DNA from: Halovenus sp.
GTDB lineage: Archaea > Halobacteriota > Halobacteria > Halobacteriales > Haloarculaceae
Assembly: GCA_003551945.1 (NCBI GenBank)
Contig: PUNZ01000003.1
Location: 1-9,675 of the forward strand
Length of the DNA stretch: 9,675 bases
Reading direction: 5' to 3'
Shown here piece by piece: positions 1 through 7,033 of the stretch. The number at the start of each line of letters is the position of its first letter. Within the stretch, counting starts at the first letter, position 1. The position numbers were made by a program, and so were the translations under genes. Under the pieces are notes generated by a model, which worked only from the letters and a program-made list of their open reading frames with translations, did no database searches and had not been told where the DNA came from.

Positions 1-365
1 CCAGGAACCGTTGAGAGTGCAAGTTGGACACCACGAGCAAGAATGACGACGGCACTGACCATTCCCAGCCCAAGTGCGACCAGAAACGGCATATCCATGG
101 CTTTGAGTTCGTTCCAAAGCGCCTGCCGTCCTGTGCGACGATGAAGTGTTGGGAGATGTCGAAGTGCGCGTGGGTCAAGTGCAGTGATTGCCCCAATCAA
201 CCGCTCATATATGCCAGTGATGAGTGCAATTGTGCCGCCCGAAACACCCGGTACAGCATCCGCCGCGCCCATTGCAAGCCCCTTCAGGTACGTGATGAGG
301 AGTTCCCGGACGCCGACGGTGGTTGTCGTAAGCGACGGGTCCCGGTGGTCTGGTTCAGCAGTCAC
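1..365 (-). CDS. DUF368 family membrane protein, N-terminal part (candidate polyprenyl-phosphate translocase)
   Basis: Translating the minus strand from a GTG at 365 gives 121 codons before the window edge; the C-terminal part is missing. Residues about 28-61 hold a Gly-rich block (KGLAMGAADAVPGVSGG then TIALITGIYERL) that I recognise as the N-terminal signature of DUF368 proteins. A second hydrophobic stretch follows at about 93-118. Between them is a polar Arg/His-rich loop. Known from the family: bacterial DUF368 members (PopT) were reported to return undecaprenyl phosphate across the membrane. By inference, a haloarchaeal member could recycle dolichyl or another polyprenyl phosphate used in N-glycosylation. 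The GTG is the only plausible start, since an in-frame TAG lies two codons upstream (369-371) and the first ATG (codon 32) is inside the conserved block. No clear TATA box sits 25-30 bases upstream. Family call is confident; substrate is not. Confidence 0.85.
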   Translation of the reverse strand, partial: MTAEPDHRDPSLTTTTVGVRELLITYLKGLAMGAADAVPGVSGGTIALITGIYERLIGAITALDPRALRHLPTLHRRTGRQALWNELKAMDMPFLVALGLGMVSAVVILARGVQLALSTVP

Positions 366-483
366 GGCTAGTGATCACCCACACTTGTGAGACACGGCAC
401 AGGTCGGCTCATTAGGATGGGACAGTGCCAGCGTGCGAATAAGTATTTGCATGCTTGCAGGAGGCGAGTGGAGTTGAGTATCG
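366..483. other. Intergenic gap before the DUF368 gene
   Basis: This 118-bp gap lies between the stop of the 484-1092 gene and the GTG of the DUF368 gene. The only AT-rich patch is near 437-449 (minus strand CAAATACTTATTCG), which could be a TATA element. It would put the transcript start near 418 and leave a leader of about 50 bases, unlike the leaderless pattern of the neighbouring genes. No convincing terminator or strong inverted repeat was seen. Confidence 0.3.
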
Positions 484-1092
484 TTAGGCACCGAATTCGT
501 CGCTGGTAACTCTGACAGTCAACGTCTCATCGACCGGTCGGAGGTCGTACGCTGGAACCGACTCACCCGTTCTCGTGACGAGCATCGGTTCAACGAGCCG
601 TGGCGGTTCTGGTAGCTCATCGTATCCTGGCGCATCCTGTTCCGCACTGTCGACGACGGTTGTCTCTTCGTTGTCGTCACCGCTGCCGTCATGTTTGCGT
701 GAACTGTCTGATTCGGTTGACTCTTCAGTTACTTCAGCAGCTTCCGTCGCAGTCTCTGGGTACTCAAGCCCGTAGATTTTGAGAAAGCGTCCGCTTTCTT
801 CGGGTGCAAGCTGGTCGTCACGGATGGCAGCAGCCACCCCGCGAGAGAGCCACTCATCTTCGGAGACAGAGGGTTCATAGATGAGAACGTCCTCAACAAA
901 GCGAATCAGATACCAGTTGAGGTCATTAAGCAGCGAGACTGCTGCGCCGAGACTGACTGTTTCGACGGCAACCGAATTCTCGAACGGCTCCCGCAGGTCG
1001 TACGCTGCCAGCGCATTGCGGGCCGTCTCCCGAGAAAGCAACTCGTACTGCAGGTGAATGTCCTCGTCGCCAACCAGACAGACACGGGCCAT
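484..1092 (-). CDS. Haloarchaeal conserved protein of unknown function (resembles DUF5804)
   Basis: A soluble protein of 202 residues, strongly acidic. From memory it resembles a Halobacteria-restricted family annotated DUF5804; that name is a recollection and no function is known to me. The ordered N-terminal part (about 1-110) starts MARVCLVGDEDIHLQYELLS and includes an alpha/beta-looking region with SLGAAVSLLNDLNWYLIRFVEDVL at 47-70. Residues about 112-160 are a low-complexity Glu/Ser/Thr/Asp linker, typical of halophilic disordered segments. A short C-terminal segment (about 164-202) repeats the AYDLR motif found at 30-34. The start is set at the ATG at 1092 because the only upstream in-frame start is a TTG at 1119 that adds nine unlike residues. 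No membrane segment, signal peptide or catalytic motif is visible. It follows thiI after a 78-bp gap, so cotranscription is possible. Confidence 0.8.
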   Translation of the reverse strand: MARVCLVGDEDIHLQYELLSRETARNALAAYDLREPFENSVAVETVSLGAAVSLLNDLNWYLIRFVEDVLIYEPSVSEDEWLSRGVAAAIRDDQLAPEESGRFLKIYGLEYPETATEAAEVTEESTESDSSRKHDGSGDDNEETTVVDSAEQDAPGYDELPEPPRLVEPMLVTRTGESVPAYDLRPVDETLTVRVTSDEFGA

Positions 1093-1170
1093 ACGGTGAC
1101 AGTATACCGGATGGTGCAAAGCGGTTTCGTCTTTGCAAGTACTGGTTGCGTTTTTTAGATGATTCTGTGT
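1093..1170 (-). promoter_or_regulatory. Gap downstream of thiI with a weak TATA-like run
   Basis: In this 78-bp gap the minus strand reads TCTAAAAAAC at about 1149-1158, the only AT-rich element. If used as a TATA box it would start a transcript near 1126, with a leader of roughly 33 bases before the ATG at 1092. The match is poor and read-through from thiI is equally likely. Confidence 0.2.
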
Positions 1171-2376
1171 CTACGCACGCATGAATTCTTCTGCGTTTAC
1201 GAGACGGGCGTTTGCAACAGCCTCGCGTGCTAGCTCTGCGATATCATCTGGCTCGGCGTCGCACACTACTGACAAAGAGGGTTTCGTCGCCGGTCGGTCA
1301 GGAGCGACTCGATTACAGCCAGCGCTGATTGTCGAATCTCGATACGTCCCGATAGCTTTCGCTTTGTCGACAATTTCGGTCTTATCAAGCGTTACAAGCG
1401 GCCGGATGAGCGGAAGCGTCGTGACTTCGCTTGTCACGGAAAGCATGGCGCTGGTCTGACTTGATTTCTGTCCGATGGATTCACCAGTGACGATACCAAC
1501 AGCCCCAACGTCCTCGGCAATCAGTTCCGCAATTCGAAACATGAACCGTCGAAGAACGGCCATTCGCAGCGAATCTGTCTCCTCAACGATGCGGGTAATA
1601 CCCGGGCCACCCGGTACGACACGAACTGGGTGGTGCCAGTTAGGTGCAAACTCCGAGAGCCGCTCTGCAGTTTCGAGTGCACGAGTTCGGTGGTCAACGC
1701 CGCCGTACTCGCCGAGGTCAATATAAACCGGGTATACCGGACATCCCCGTTTCATGACCGACCACGCTGCCACTGGCGAGTCAATACCGCCGCTGAGGAG
1801 AGCAACCATCGGTTCCTGGCTTCCGACCGGAAGTCCACCAGGACCTGCACGTTTGTCGAGAAAAACATAGGCATCGTCTTCTCGACACTCGATAAACAGT
1901 GTCGTATCTGGCTGTTCAAGGTCAACGGTAGGAGTGTGTTCCTGCTCTTGCAGCGCTTCAATGACCGCGGCACCACCGTTGCGCTCTAACTCCGTGCTCG
2001 TAAACGGATGGACCGCTTTCTCGCCCGCTCGCCGTGCACGGACAGCGAATGTCCCGGTGTCGATTGCCTCCGCTGCTGTCTCTACCAACTTGGCTTTGAT
2101 GGCAGCAAGTGTCGCGTCCGTCCGCACCGCCTGACTTGCAGAAACTACGCCGGGAACCTGTGTAACCGTCTCGGTCACCGATTGAATACGTTCCGGGGTT
2201 GTCTCTACGTACAATCTCGTCCGCTCGCGTCGAATCACATCTGGGATGCCCGACGCTCTGAGGACACTCGTCAAATTCTGTTGGAGCAGTTGCTCGAGTC
2301 GCTGTTGTAACTGCGAACTTTTAACCCCAATTTCGCCGTATCGAATCAGGACGGTGTCCGCGCCGGGCGGGTGCAT
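1171..2376 (-). CDS. thiI: tRNA 4-thiouridine synthetase ThiI (tRNA sulfurtransferase)
   Basis: ThiI adenylates U8 of tRNA and inserts sulfur to make 4-thiouridine; in some organisms it also supplies sulfur for thiamine thiazole. The 401 residues show the expected order: an N-terminal ferredoxin-like/THUMP region (about 1-180) starting TVLIRYGEIGVKS, then the PP-loop ATPase domain with SGGIDS at 195-200 and the conserved TGESIGQKSSQT at 298-309. Cys354 (SAGCNR) sits where the catalytic PP-loop-domain cysteine of E. coli ThiI (Cys344) is expected. Other cysteines are 164, 212 and 372. There is no C-terminal rhodanese domain, so the protein is about 80 residues shorter than the E. coli enzyme, as is usual in archaea; sulfur must come from a separate donor or another mechanism. 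The ATG at 2376 is supported by a TATA box centred 27 bases upstream, implying a leaderless mRNA. Confidence 0.95.
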   Translation of the reverse strand: MHPPGADTVLIRYGEIGVKSSQLQQRLEQLLQQNLTSVLRASGIPDVIRRERTRLYVETTPERIQSVTETVTQVPGVVSASQAVRTDATLAAIKAKLVETAAEAIDTGTFAVRARRAGEKAVHPFTSTELERNGGAAVIEALQEQEHTPTVDLEQPDTTLFIECREDDAYVFLDKRAGPGGLPVGSQEPMVALLSGGIDSPVAAWSVMKRGCPVYPVYIDLGEYGGVDHRTRALETAERLSEFAPNWHHPVRVVPGGPGITRIVEETDSLRMAVLRRFMFRIAELIAEDVGAVGIVTGESIGQKSSQTSAMLSVTSEVTTLPLIRPLVTLDKTEIVDKAKAIGTYRDSTISAGCNRVAPDRPATKPSLSVVCDAEPDDIAELAREAVANARLVNAEEFMRA

Positions 2377-2398
2377 ACCGTCGATTGATGATGCCGGG

Positions 2399-2407
2399 TA
2401 TAAATAA
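2399..2407 (-). promoter_or_regulatory. TATA box of thiI
   Basis: The minus strand reads TTATTTATA, centred about 27 bases upstream of the A of the thiI ATG. This is the spacing expected when an archaeal transcript starts at or next to the start codon. No Shine-Dalgarno sequence is present. It also shows that thiI can be transcribed independently of mat. Confidence 0.7.
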
Positions 2408-2421
2408 CCGCGGTTCGCAAT

Positions 2422-2444
2422 CCACTCTCTGGAAGTGGTTTTTT
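2422..2444 (+). terminator. Hairpin plus T6 run, terminator-shaped but on the strand opposite to the genes
   Basis: On the plus strand CCACT (2422-2426) pairs with AGTGG (2434-2438) around a 7-base loop, followed at once by six T (2439-2444). This looks like an intrinsic terminator for plus-strand transcription, yet both flanking genes (mat and thiI) run on the minus strand. For the mat transcript it would be an A-run followed by a hairpin just after the TAG. It may be a 3'-end structure for mat, a block to antisense transcription, or chance. Confidence 0.25.
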
Positions 2445-3647
2445 CTAGAACGTCGAGAGTTCGTCTTCAATAACGCGTTGGGTGATACCGGTAACGTCTG
2501 CAAGTTCCCGGTCGATAATCTCGGCGATGTCGTCTCTGAGTTCGTCGAGTTCGCTGCCGTCTTCGGTGATAACCTTCGCATCCGCGACGTGTGGATGGTC
2601 AATTGGCTGGCCAATCTGACTCAACAGGCGCATCTGGAGCTGTCGAATCCCATCAACTTCCGTTGCAACGGATTCGGCAATCTCCGTACTCAGCAGATTG
2701 TAGATTTTTCCGATATGGTTGACCGGATTCTTACCGCTCGTTGCTTCCATACTCATGTGCCGGTTTGGCGTGATGAGGCCGTTTGCCCGGTTTCCTCGTC
2801 CGACCGACCCGTCATCACCCTGCTCCGCACTGGTGCCGGTTGTCGTCAGATAGATCGCGCCCTCGTCGTAATTGTCTGCCGTGTTAACGTGGACTGTGAC
2901 TTCCCGGTCAGTATACTCTGTCGCAAGGTCTGAGACAGCGGTTTGCACGTTGTCAACGGCCGTCTTGTAGGCATCCATGTCAGGGATGTATTGGTCAACC
3001 ATCGCAGCGGCAACAGTCACATCGATGTGGTCGCCTTCCCGTTTCCCCATGACCTTGATATCCTGGCCAACCTCCGGATTATCATCCGAATACGCTCCGT
3101 TCAGATACTGCTCGGTGTTGAGCACAATCTGTTCGGTTTCGGTCAACGGGGCGTGGCCTACACCATAACTCGTATCATTGGCCATTGGGACGTTCCCATC
3201 TTCGCCGAAGACACTCTGAAGGTCACCGCTTCCCTCCCCAAGTTTGACGTCAACAATAACGTCAGTGCCCACGTCGAGATGCGGAATCTGCTCGTCCAGA
3301 TATCGCCGTGCCGCCTCCAATGCAACTCGCTCAGTCGGGATTCGCTCTCCTTCATACTCTTTGGTTGCCCGACCGACAACAAGCAAATAGATTGGTTCGA
3401 GCATCTCGCCGCCACCAAATGCCGGAGCCGCGGTTCCAGCCACTAACTGTGTCTCATCAGTATTGAAATGAAGGAGTGTGCCAAATCGGTCGAGATAGGT
3501 CTGAGCAAGCGCTCGTGCGACTTGCTCAGCAACGCCATCACAGATAGAATCTGGGTGACCGAGCCCCTTACGTTCGACAATCTCAACATGTTGGTCTTCC
3601 ACTGCCCGCCCGCTCGCATACTGTACGTGAATGTTCCGGTCGCTCAT
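2445..3647 (-). CDS. mat: S-adenosylmethionine synthetase, archaeal type
   Basis: Methionine adenosyltransferase makes S-adenosylmethionine from methionine and ATP, supplying most cellular methylations. The protein is 400 residues, the usual length of the archaeal-type family, which is distant from bacterial MetK. Diagnostic stretches are KGLGHPDSICDG (27-38), FNTDETQLVAG (61-71), the Gly-rich GTSAEQGDDGSVGRGNR (271-287), and SGKNPVNHIGKIYN (304-317). It is complete with no damage visible. The start is the ATG at 3647 (MSDRNIHV). The frame stays open to a TTG at 3692, but those 15 extra codons run through the TATA/BRE region and do not look like protein. A BRE-TATA pair about 30 bases upstream indicates a nearly leaderless transcript. 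It lies 84 bp after cdc48 and 68 bp before thiI on the same strand. Confidence 0.97.
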   Translation of the reverse strand: MSDRNIHVQYASGRAVEDQHVEIVERKGLGHPDSICDGVAEQVARALAQTYLDRFGTLLHFNTDETQLVAGTAAPAFGGGEMLEPIYLLVVGRATKEYEGERIPTERVALEAARRYLDEQIPHLDVGTDVIVDVKLGEGSGDLQSVFGEDGNVPMANDTSYGVGHAPLTETEQIVLNTEQYLNGAYSDDNPEVGQDIKVMGKREGDHIDVTVAAAMVDQYIPDMDAYKTAVDNVQTAVSDLATEYTDREVTVHVNTADNYDEGAIYLTTTGTSAEQGDDGSVGRGNRANGLITPNRHMSMEATSGKNPVNHIGKIYNLLSTEIAESVATEVDGIRQLQMRLLSQIGQPIDHPHVADAKVITEDGSELDELRDDIAEIIDRELADVTGITQRVIEDELSTF

Positions 3648-3673
3648 TACCCTCAGATTCGAAACGGCGGGGT

Positions 3674-3685
3674 CTATAACTTTCG
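3674..3685 (-). promoter_or_regulatory. BRE and TATA box of mat
   Basis: The minus strand reads CGAAA (3685-3681), G, then TTATAG (3679-3674): a haloarchaeal-style BRE next to a TATA element. The TATA centre is about 30 bases upstream of the ATG at 3647. This supports that ATG as the true start and a separate promoter for mat. Confidence 0.65.
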
Positions 3686-3713
3686 AAAACAAAATAGTCA
3701 GTTAAAATAACCA
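3686..3713 (-). terminator. T-rich stretch downstream of cdc48, possible U-tract terminator
   Basis: About 20 bases past the cdc48 stop the minus strand becomes T-rich, reading GGTTATTTTAACTG then ACTATTTTGTTTT. Archaeal RNA polymerase can stop at U-rich runs without a strong hairpin, so this could end the cdc48 transcript. GTTA/TAAC at 3701-3711 forms only a 4-bp stem. The stretch abuts the mat BRE, so termination and initiation signals would be adjacent. Confidence 0.35.
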
Positions 3714-3731
3714 GAAGTAATTGGGCTACCG

Positions 3732-5954
3732 TTACTGGAAGCCGATACGACCGCCACGACGGTAGTCTGGATCCGGCCCACCGCCGCGGAACTCCTGTTC
3801 CATTTCCTCGTAATACTCGCGGATATCGTCGGTAATAGTCGGTCGAACGTTCTCCATTGCCTTTCTGAAGTGTTTCATCCCAACTTCTTCTGCGTCTTCA
3901 TCCGCGCGCAAAGCCTCGATTGCGGCCTCTCTTGCAATGCTTTCGAGGTCTGACCCGACAAACCCGCCGGTGAGTTCAGCGAGCTCTCTGAGACTCACAT
4001 CCGGACCGAGCGGCATATCGTCGGTGTGGATTTTGAGGATTTGCTCGCGACCGGATTCGTCCGGTTCACCAATCATGACCAGCCGGTCAAAGCGCCCTGA
4101 ACGAATGAGTGCAGGGTCAATCATATCTGGGCGGTTCGTGGCCCCGATAACCATCACTTCTTCCATCTCTTCAAGCCCGTCCATCTCCGTCAGTAACTGA
4201 TTGACGACGCGCTCGGAGACATTTGACCCAACATCGCCACCGCGGCCGGGCGCAAGCGAATCAAGTTCGTCAAAGAAGATGACTGTTGGTGCGACCTGTC
4301 GTGCTTTGCGGAAGGTCTGGCGGATGGCCTTCTCGCTTTCACCGACCCACTTCGACAGCAGTTGTGGACCCCGCACGCTGATGAAGTTTGCATCCGTCTC
4401 GTTGGCGACGGCTTTTGCCATCAGCGTTTTGCCCGTACCCGGTGGCCCATAGAGCAAGACACCAGACGGTGCTCGAATCCCCATACGCTCGAAGCGCTCT
4501 GGGCTGTTCATCGGCCATTCAACGCTTTCTTGCACCTCTTTTTTGGCACCCTCAAGGCCACCGACGTGGTCCCAGTTGATTTTCGGGAGTTCAACGAGCA
4601 CTTCGCGCATCGCGCTCGGTGAGACCTCACCAAGCGCCCCTCGGAAGTCCGCCCGTTTGATTATCATCCGGTCGATGAGACTCGGTGGGATATCTTCCTG
4701 GTCAAGGTCAATTTCAGGCAAGTAGCGACGGAGCGCTTTCATCGCCGCCTCCTTCGTCAGACTCTCGATATCCGCCCCAACGAACCCATGGGTTTCCTCA
4801 GCGAGTCGGCTGAGCGCAACGTCATCTGAGAGTGGCATACCCCGGGTGTGAATCTGGAGAATTTCTTCGCGACCGGTCTCGTCGGGAACGCCAATCTCAA
4901 TCTCACGGTCGAACCGACCAGGTCGACGGAGGGCAGGGTCAACGCTGTCCACACGGTTCGTCGCGGCAATGACGATAACCTGTCCACGTGATTCGAGCCC
5001 ATCCATCATCGTCAACAGTTGGGCAACAACGCGCCGTTCAACCTCACCCGTCACATCCTCCCGTTTCGGTGCAATGGAATCGAGCTCGTCGATGAAGATA
5101 ATGCTCGGCGACTCCTCGCTTGCGTCTTCGAATATTTCGCGGAGTTGTTGCTCGGACTCACCGTAGTATTTTGAGATTATCTCCGGACCAGCAATGGAGA
5201 AAAAGCTGGCGGAGGTTTCGTTTGCGACCGCTTTTGCCAGAAGGGTCTTTCCGGTCCCCGGCGGCCCATGGAGGAGAACACCCTGAGGCGGCTCAATGCC
5301 GAGCTTTTTGAAAATCTGTGGATGTTTCATCGGCAGTTCCACCATCTCCCGAACCCGCTGAATTTCCTTTTGGAGACCACCGATATCCTCGTACGTGATG
5401 CCACCACCAGTTTTTTCGTAGCCCGAAATGGGCTCTTCTCGGAGTTCAACCTCAGTATCTTCGGTGATGAGGACGACTCCTTCTGGTTCAGTTTCGACGC
5501 CAATAAGCGGAATTGCCTGTCCCGGCGACCGCATAAATGGGTGGTTCGTCGAGGACATCACTGGGACGATGTCGCGTTCGACAACTGGGCGTTTGAGAAT
5601 CTGTCGTTTGACCATCCCAGCCGCATCGCTCCCGAACTGAACGCTTGCTTCCTCTGGTGGTGCAAGGACGAGTTTTTCTGCCTTCTGTGCCTCTGCCTTT
5701 CGAATCTCGACCCGTTCACCGATACCCACATCTGCGTTCTGTCGAGTGAAGCCATCGATACGAACCGTGTCCGTGTTCCAATCCTGACGGTCAGCGCGCC
5801 AGACCTTTGCAGCGGTCGTATCTGCACCCTCAATCTCGATGATATCGCCGGGCGACAGTTTCAGATGCAACAGCGTATCGGGGTCGAGGCGGGCGATTCC
5901 GCGACCCGAATCGTTGGGGTACGCTTTCGCGACCTCCAGTTGGACTTCATTCAT
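3732..5954 (-). CDS. cdc48: Cdc48/VAT-type AAA+ ATPase (protein unfoldase, CdcH-like)
   Basis: This hexameric AAA+ unfoldase is the archaeal relative of p97/Cdc48 and is thought to deliver proteins to the 20S proteasome. The 740 residues show an N-domain (about 1-180) and two ATPase rings. D1 has Walker A GPPGTGKT (230-237), Walker B IIFIDE (285-290), sensor-1 Asn333 and arginine fingers Arg347/Arg350. D2 has Walker A at 503-510, Walker B VIFFDE (558-563), sensor-1 Asn607 and Arg621/Arg624. Both rings therefore look active. Pore loops are KYYG (262-265) and KWVG (535-538); aromatic residues in both rings are the archaeal pattern of an active translocase. The tail is Gly/Arg-rich and ends GFQ, with an aromatic next to last but no true HbYX proteasome-docking motif. 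The ATG at 5954 starts MNEVQLEVAKAYP, a normal family N-terminus. It is divergent from the stress-protein gene. Confidence 0.95.
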   Translation of the reverse strand: MNEVQLEVAKAYPNDSGRGIARLDPDTLLHLKLSPGDIIEIEGADTTAAKVWRADRQDWNTDTVRIDGFTRQNADVGIGERVEIRKAEAQKAEKLVLAPPEEASVQFGSDAAGMVKRQILKRPVVERDIVPVMSSTNHPFMRSPGQAIPLIGVETEPEGVVLITEDTEVELREEPISGYEKTGGGITYEDIGGLQKEIQRVREMVELPMKHPQIFKKLGIEPPQGVLLHGPPGTGKTLLAKAVANETSASFFSIAGPEIISKYYGESEQQLREIFEDASEESPSIIFIDELDSIAPKREDVTGEVERRVVAQLLTMMDGLESRGQVIVIAATNRVDSVDPALRRPGRFDREIEIGVPDETGREEILQIHTRGMPLSDDVALSRLAEETHGFVGADIESLTKEAAMKALRRYLPEIDLDQEDIPPSLIDRMIIKRADFRGALGEVSPSAMREVLVELPKINWDHVGGLEGAKKEVQESVEWPMNSPERFERMGIRAPSGVLLYGPPGTGKTLMAKAVANETDANFISVRGPQLLSKWVGESEKAIRQTFRKARQVAPTVIFFDELDSLAPGRGGDVGSNVSERVVNQLLTEMDGLEEMEEVMVIGATNRPDMIDPALIRSGRFDRLVMIGEPDESGREQILKIHTDDMPLGPDVSLRELAELTGGFVGSDLESIAREAAIEALRADEDAEEVGMKHFRKAMENVRPTITDDIREYYEEMEQEFRGGGPDPDYRRGGRIGFQ

Positions 5955-5995
5955 AGTAGAGTGTGATACTGTTACTCAGGGATGGCCGGAGATAT

Positions 5996-6003
5996 GCTTT
6001 ATG
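5996..6003 (-). promoter_or_regulatory. Possible TATA box of cdc48
   Basis: The minus strand reads GCATAAAG here, about 45 bases upstream of the ATG at 5954. It would start a transcript near 5973 with a leader of about 18 bases and no visible Shine-Dalgarno sequence. No better AT-rich element sits at leaderless spacing. Confidence 0.35.
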
Positions 6004-6036
6004 CTACCGGCGGGGAGTCGGGTATTGTCAACTAGT

Positions 6037-6056
6037 CACACACTATTTAGTGTGTG
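6037..6056. promoter_or_regulatory. Perfect 9-bp inverted repeat in the cdc48/stress-protein divergent region (operator candidate)
   Basis: CACACACTA (6037-6045) and TAGTGTGTG (6048-6056) are exact inverted copies separated by TT. The 20-bp site is 82 bases from the cdc48 ATG and 54 bases from the stress-protein ATG. Its AT-rich centre (CTATTTAG) also looks like a weak TATA element and could set a plus-strand transcript start near 6072. The shape fits a dimeric regulator such as a winged-helix protein, which could then block or assist initiation. Binding is inference; the symmetry is directly visible. Confidence 0.5.
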
Positions 6057-6110
6057 GCGTAGATGAGAATGACCGAAAGAACTCTGTTGCAAGCCAGTCT
6101 AACCTTATTT

Positions 6111-6977
6111 ATGAGCACCAAAATTCTCGTCCCGTATGATTATTCAGAGCATGCTGAGGCCGCGCTTGAGTATACGCAGCGTGTCTATCCAGACACACCC
6201 ATTGTGTTGTTGCACGCTGTCGAGCCGTTTGCGGACCACACCGCAGCAGGCGGGTACGAAGACCACCGGTTCGAGCAGATGATGGAAAACGCCGAGAAAG
6301 ACTTGACCGCTGTCGCCGAGGACGCACCAAACTCGGACCAAATTGATGTGCAGGTCATCTACGGTCGTCCCTCAGCGGTAATTCTTCGAACCCTGCAGGT
6401 TGGAGAGGCCGACCGCGTTGTTATGGGCAGCCGTGGCCGGACCGGTGCAGCACGAATTTTGCTCGGAAGCGTCGCAGAAACGGTTGTCAGAAGGGCCGCT
6501 GTTCCAGTGACAGTAATCCGGACGGACAACCCACGCGAACAACCAGACCGAGTACTCGTCCCGTATGATGGCTCGACGCAAGCAATGAACGCACTGCGGT
6601 TGGCGTTCGATGAGTTCCCGGACGCGACGGTAACAGCGTTGTATGTCCTGTATCCAACACAATCCACGCGGCTACCAAAACGAGAGACGGATGAGCCGTT
6701 TGCTGTAATCGAAGACTGGGCAGAGCGCCGGACAGAGCACGCAGAGAAAGTACTCGAAAGCGCAACAAGGATCGCTGAGAGCCAGGATAGTGAGGTTGAG
6801 ACGGTTTACTTTGATGGGAAGCCAACGGAGGTTATAATCGCCCACGCCGAAGAGACAGGAATTGAGCACATCGTCATCGGGTCGACCGGGCGAGATGGCC
6901 TTGGGCGATTACTCCTCGGAAGCGTCGCAGAGACAGTTGTTCGGCGGGCACCAATTTCTGTCACTGTAACAAAATAA
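6111..6977 (+). CDS. Tandem universal stress protein (two UspA domains)
   Basis: A soluble protein of 288 residues made of two UspA domains in tandem (about 1-137 and 147-288). Each starts with the family strand (KILVPYD at 4-10; RVLVPYDGS at 147-155). Each ends with the ATP-binding signature G-x2-G-x9-G-S: Gly106/Gly109/Gly119-Ser120 and Gly257/Gly260/Gly270-Ser271. Both halves are thus predicted to bind nucleotide and could pair intramolecularly in place of a UspA dimer. The physiological role is not fixed by sequence; relatives respond to starvation or other stresses. The frame is open to ATGs at 6063 and 6069. I prefer 6111 because the UspA fold begins there and the upstream codons (AGA, CTA, TTA, TTG) are atypical. 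This choice implies a leader of about 40 bases if the CTATTTAG element at 6043-6050 is the TATA box, so the start is less certain than the call. It lies 56 bp before the kinase gene. Confidence 0.92.
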   Translation: MSTKILVPYDYSEHAEAALEYTQRVYPDTPIVLLHAVEPFADHTAAGGYEDHRFEQMMENAEKDLTAVAEDAPNSDQIDVQVIYGRPSAVILRTLQVGEADRVVMGSRGRTGAARILLGSVAETVVRRAAVPVTVIRTDNPREQPDRVLVPYDGSTQAMNALRLAFDEFPDATVTALYVLYPTQSTRLPKRETDEPFAVIEDWAERRTEHAEKVLESATRIAESQDSEVETVYFDGKPTEVIIAHAEETGIEHIVIGSTGRDGLGRLLLGSVAETVVRRAPISVTVTK

Positions 6978-7033
6978 CTCCCGGAGAAATTAAGAGGCGG
7001 GGCAGAAGAGGGTGAGGTACAGGGGCTATATGT

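Noticed and set aside
24..371. Plus-strand open frame of 115 codons with several cysteines that looked zinc-finger-like
   Set aside because: The opposite strand encodes the well-conserved DUF368 N-terminus; the cysteines come from reading that gene backwards and are not spaced as a real zinc site.
2385..2933. Plus-strand open frame of 182 codons
   Set aside because: It lies antisense inside the SAM synthetase gene, crosses its stop region, and its product resembles no family; the minus-strand gene is beyond doubt.
3658..3687. Two TTCGAA palindromes 24 bp apart upstream of mat, considered as a paired operator
   Set aside because: The upstream one is better explained as part of the BRE (CGAAA) next to the TATA box; one remaining 6-mer is not evidence of an operator.
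3648..3692. 15-codon upstream extension of SAM synthetase from a TTG
   Set aside because: It would translate through the BRE/TATA promoter, and the family normally begins near MSDRNIHV.
5268..5966. Plus-strand open frame of 232 codons
   Set aside because: It is antisense to the N-terminal half of cdc48. The product is Trp/Phe/Cys-rich and not acidic, unlike haloarchaeal proteins, and is a shadow of the real gene.
6063..6110. Upstream ATGs at 6063 and 6069 as start of the stress protein
   Set aside because: The added residues precede the first UspA strand without matching the family, and the codons are unusual for the neighbourhood; kept as an alternative only.
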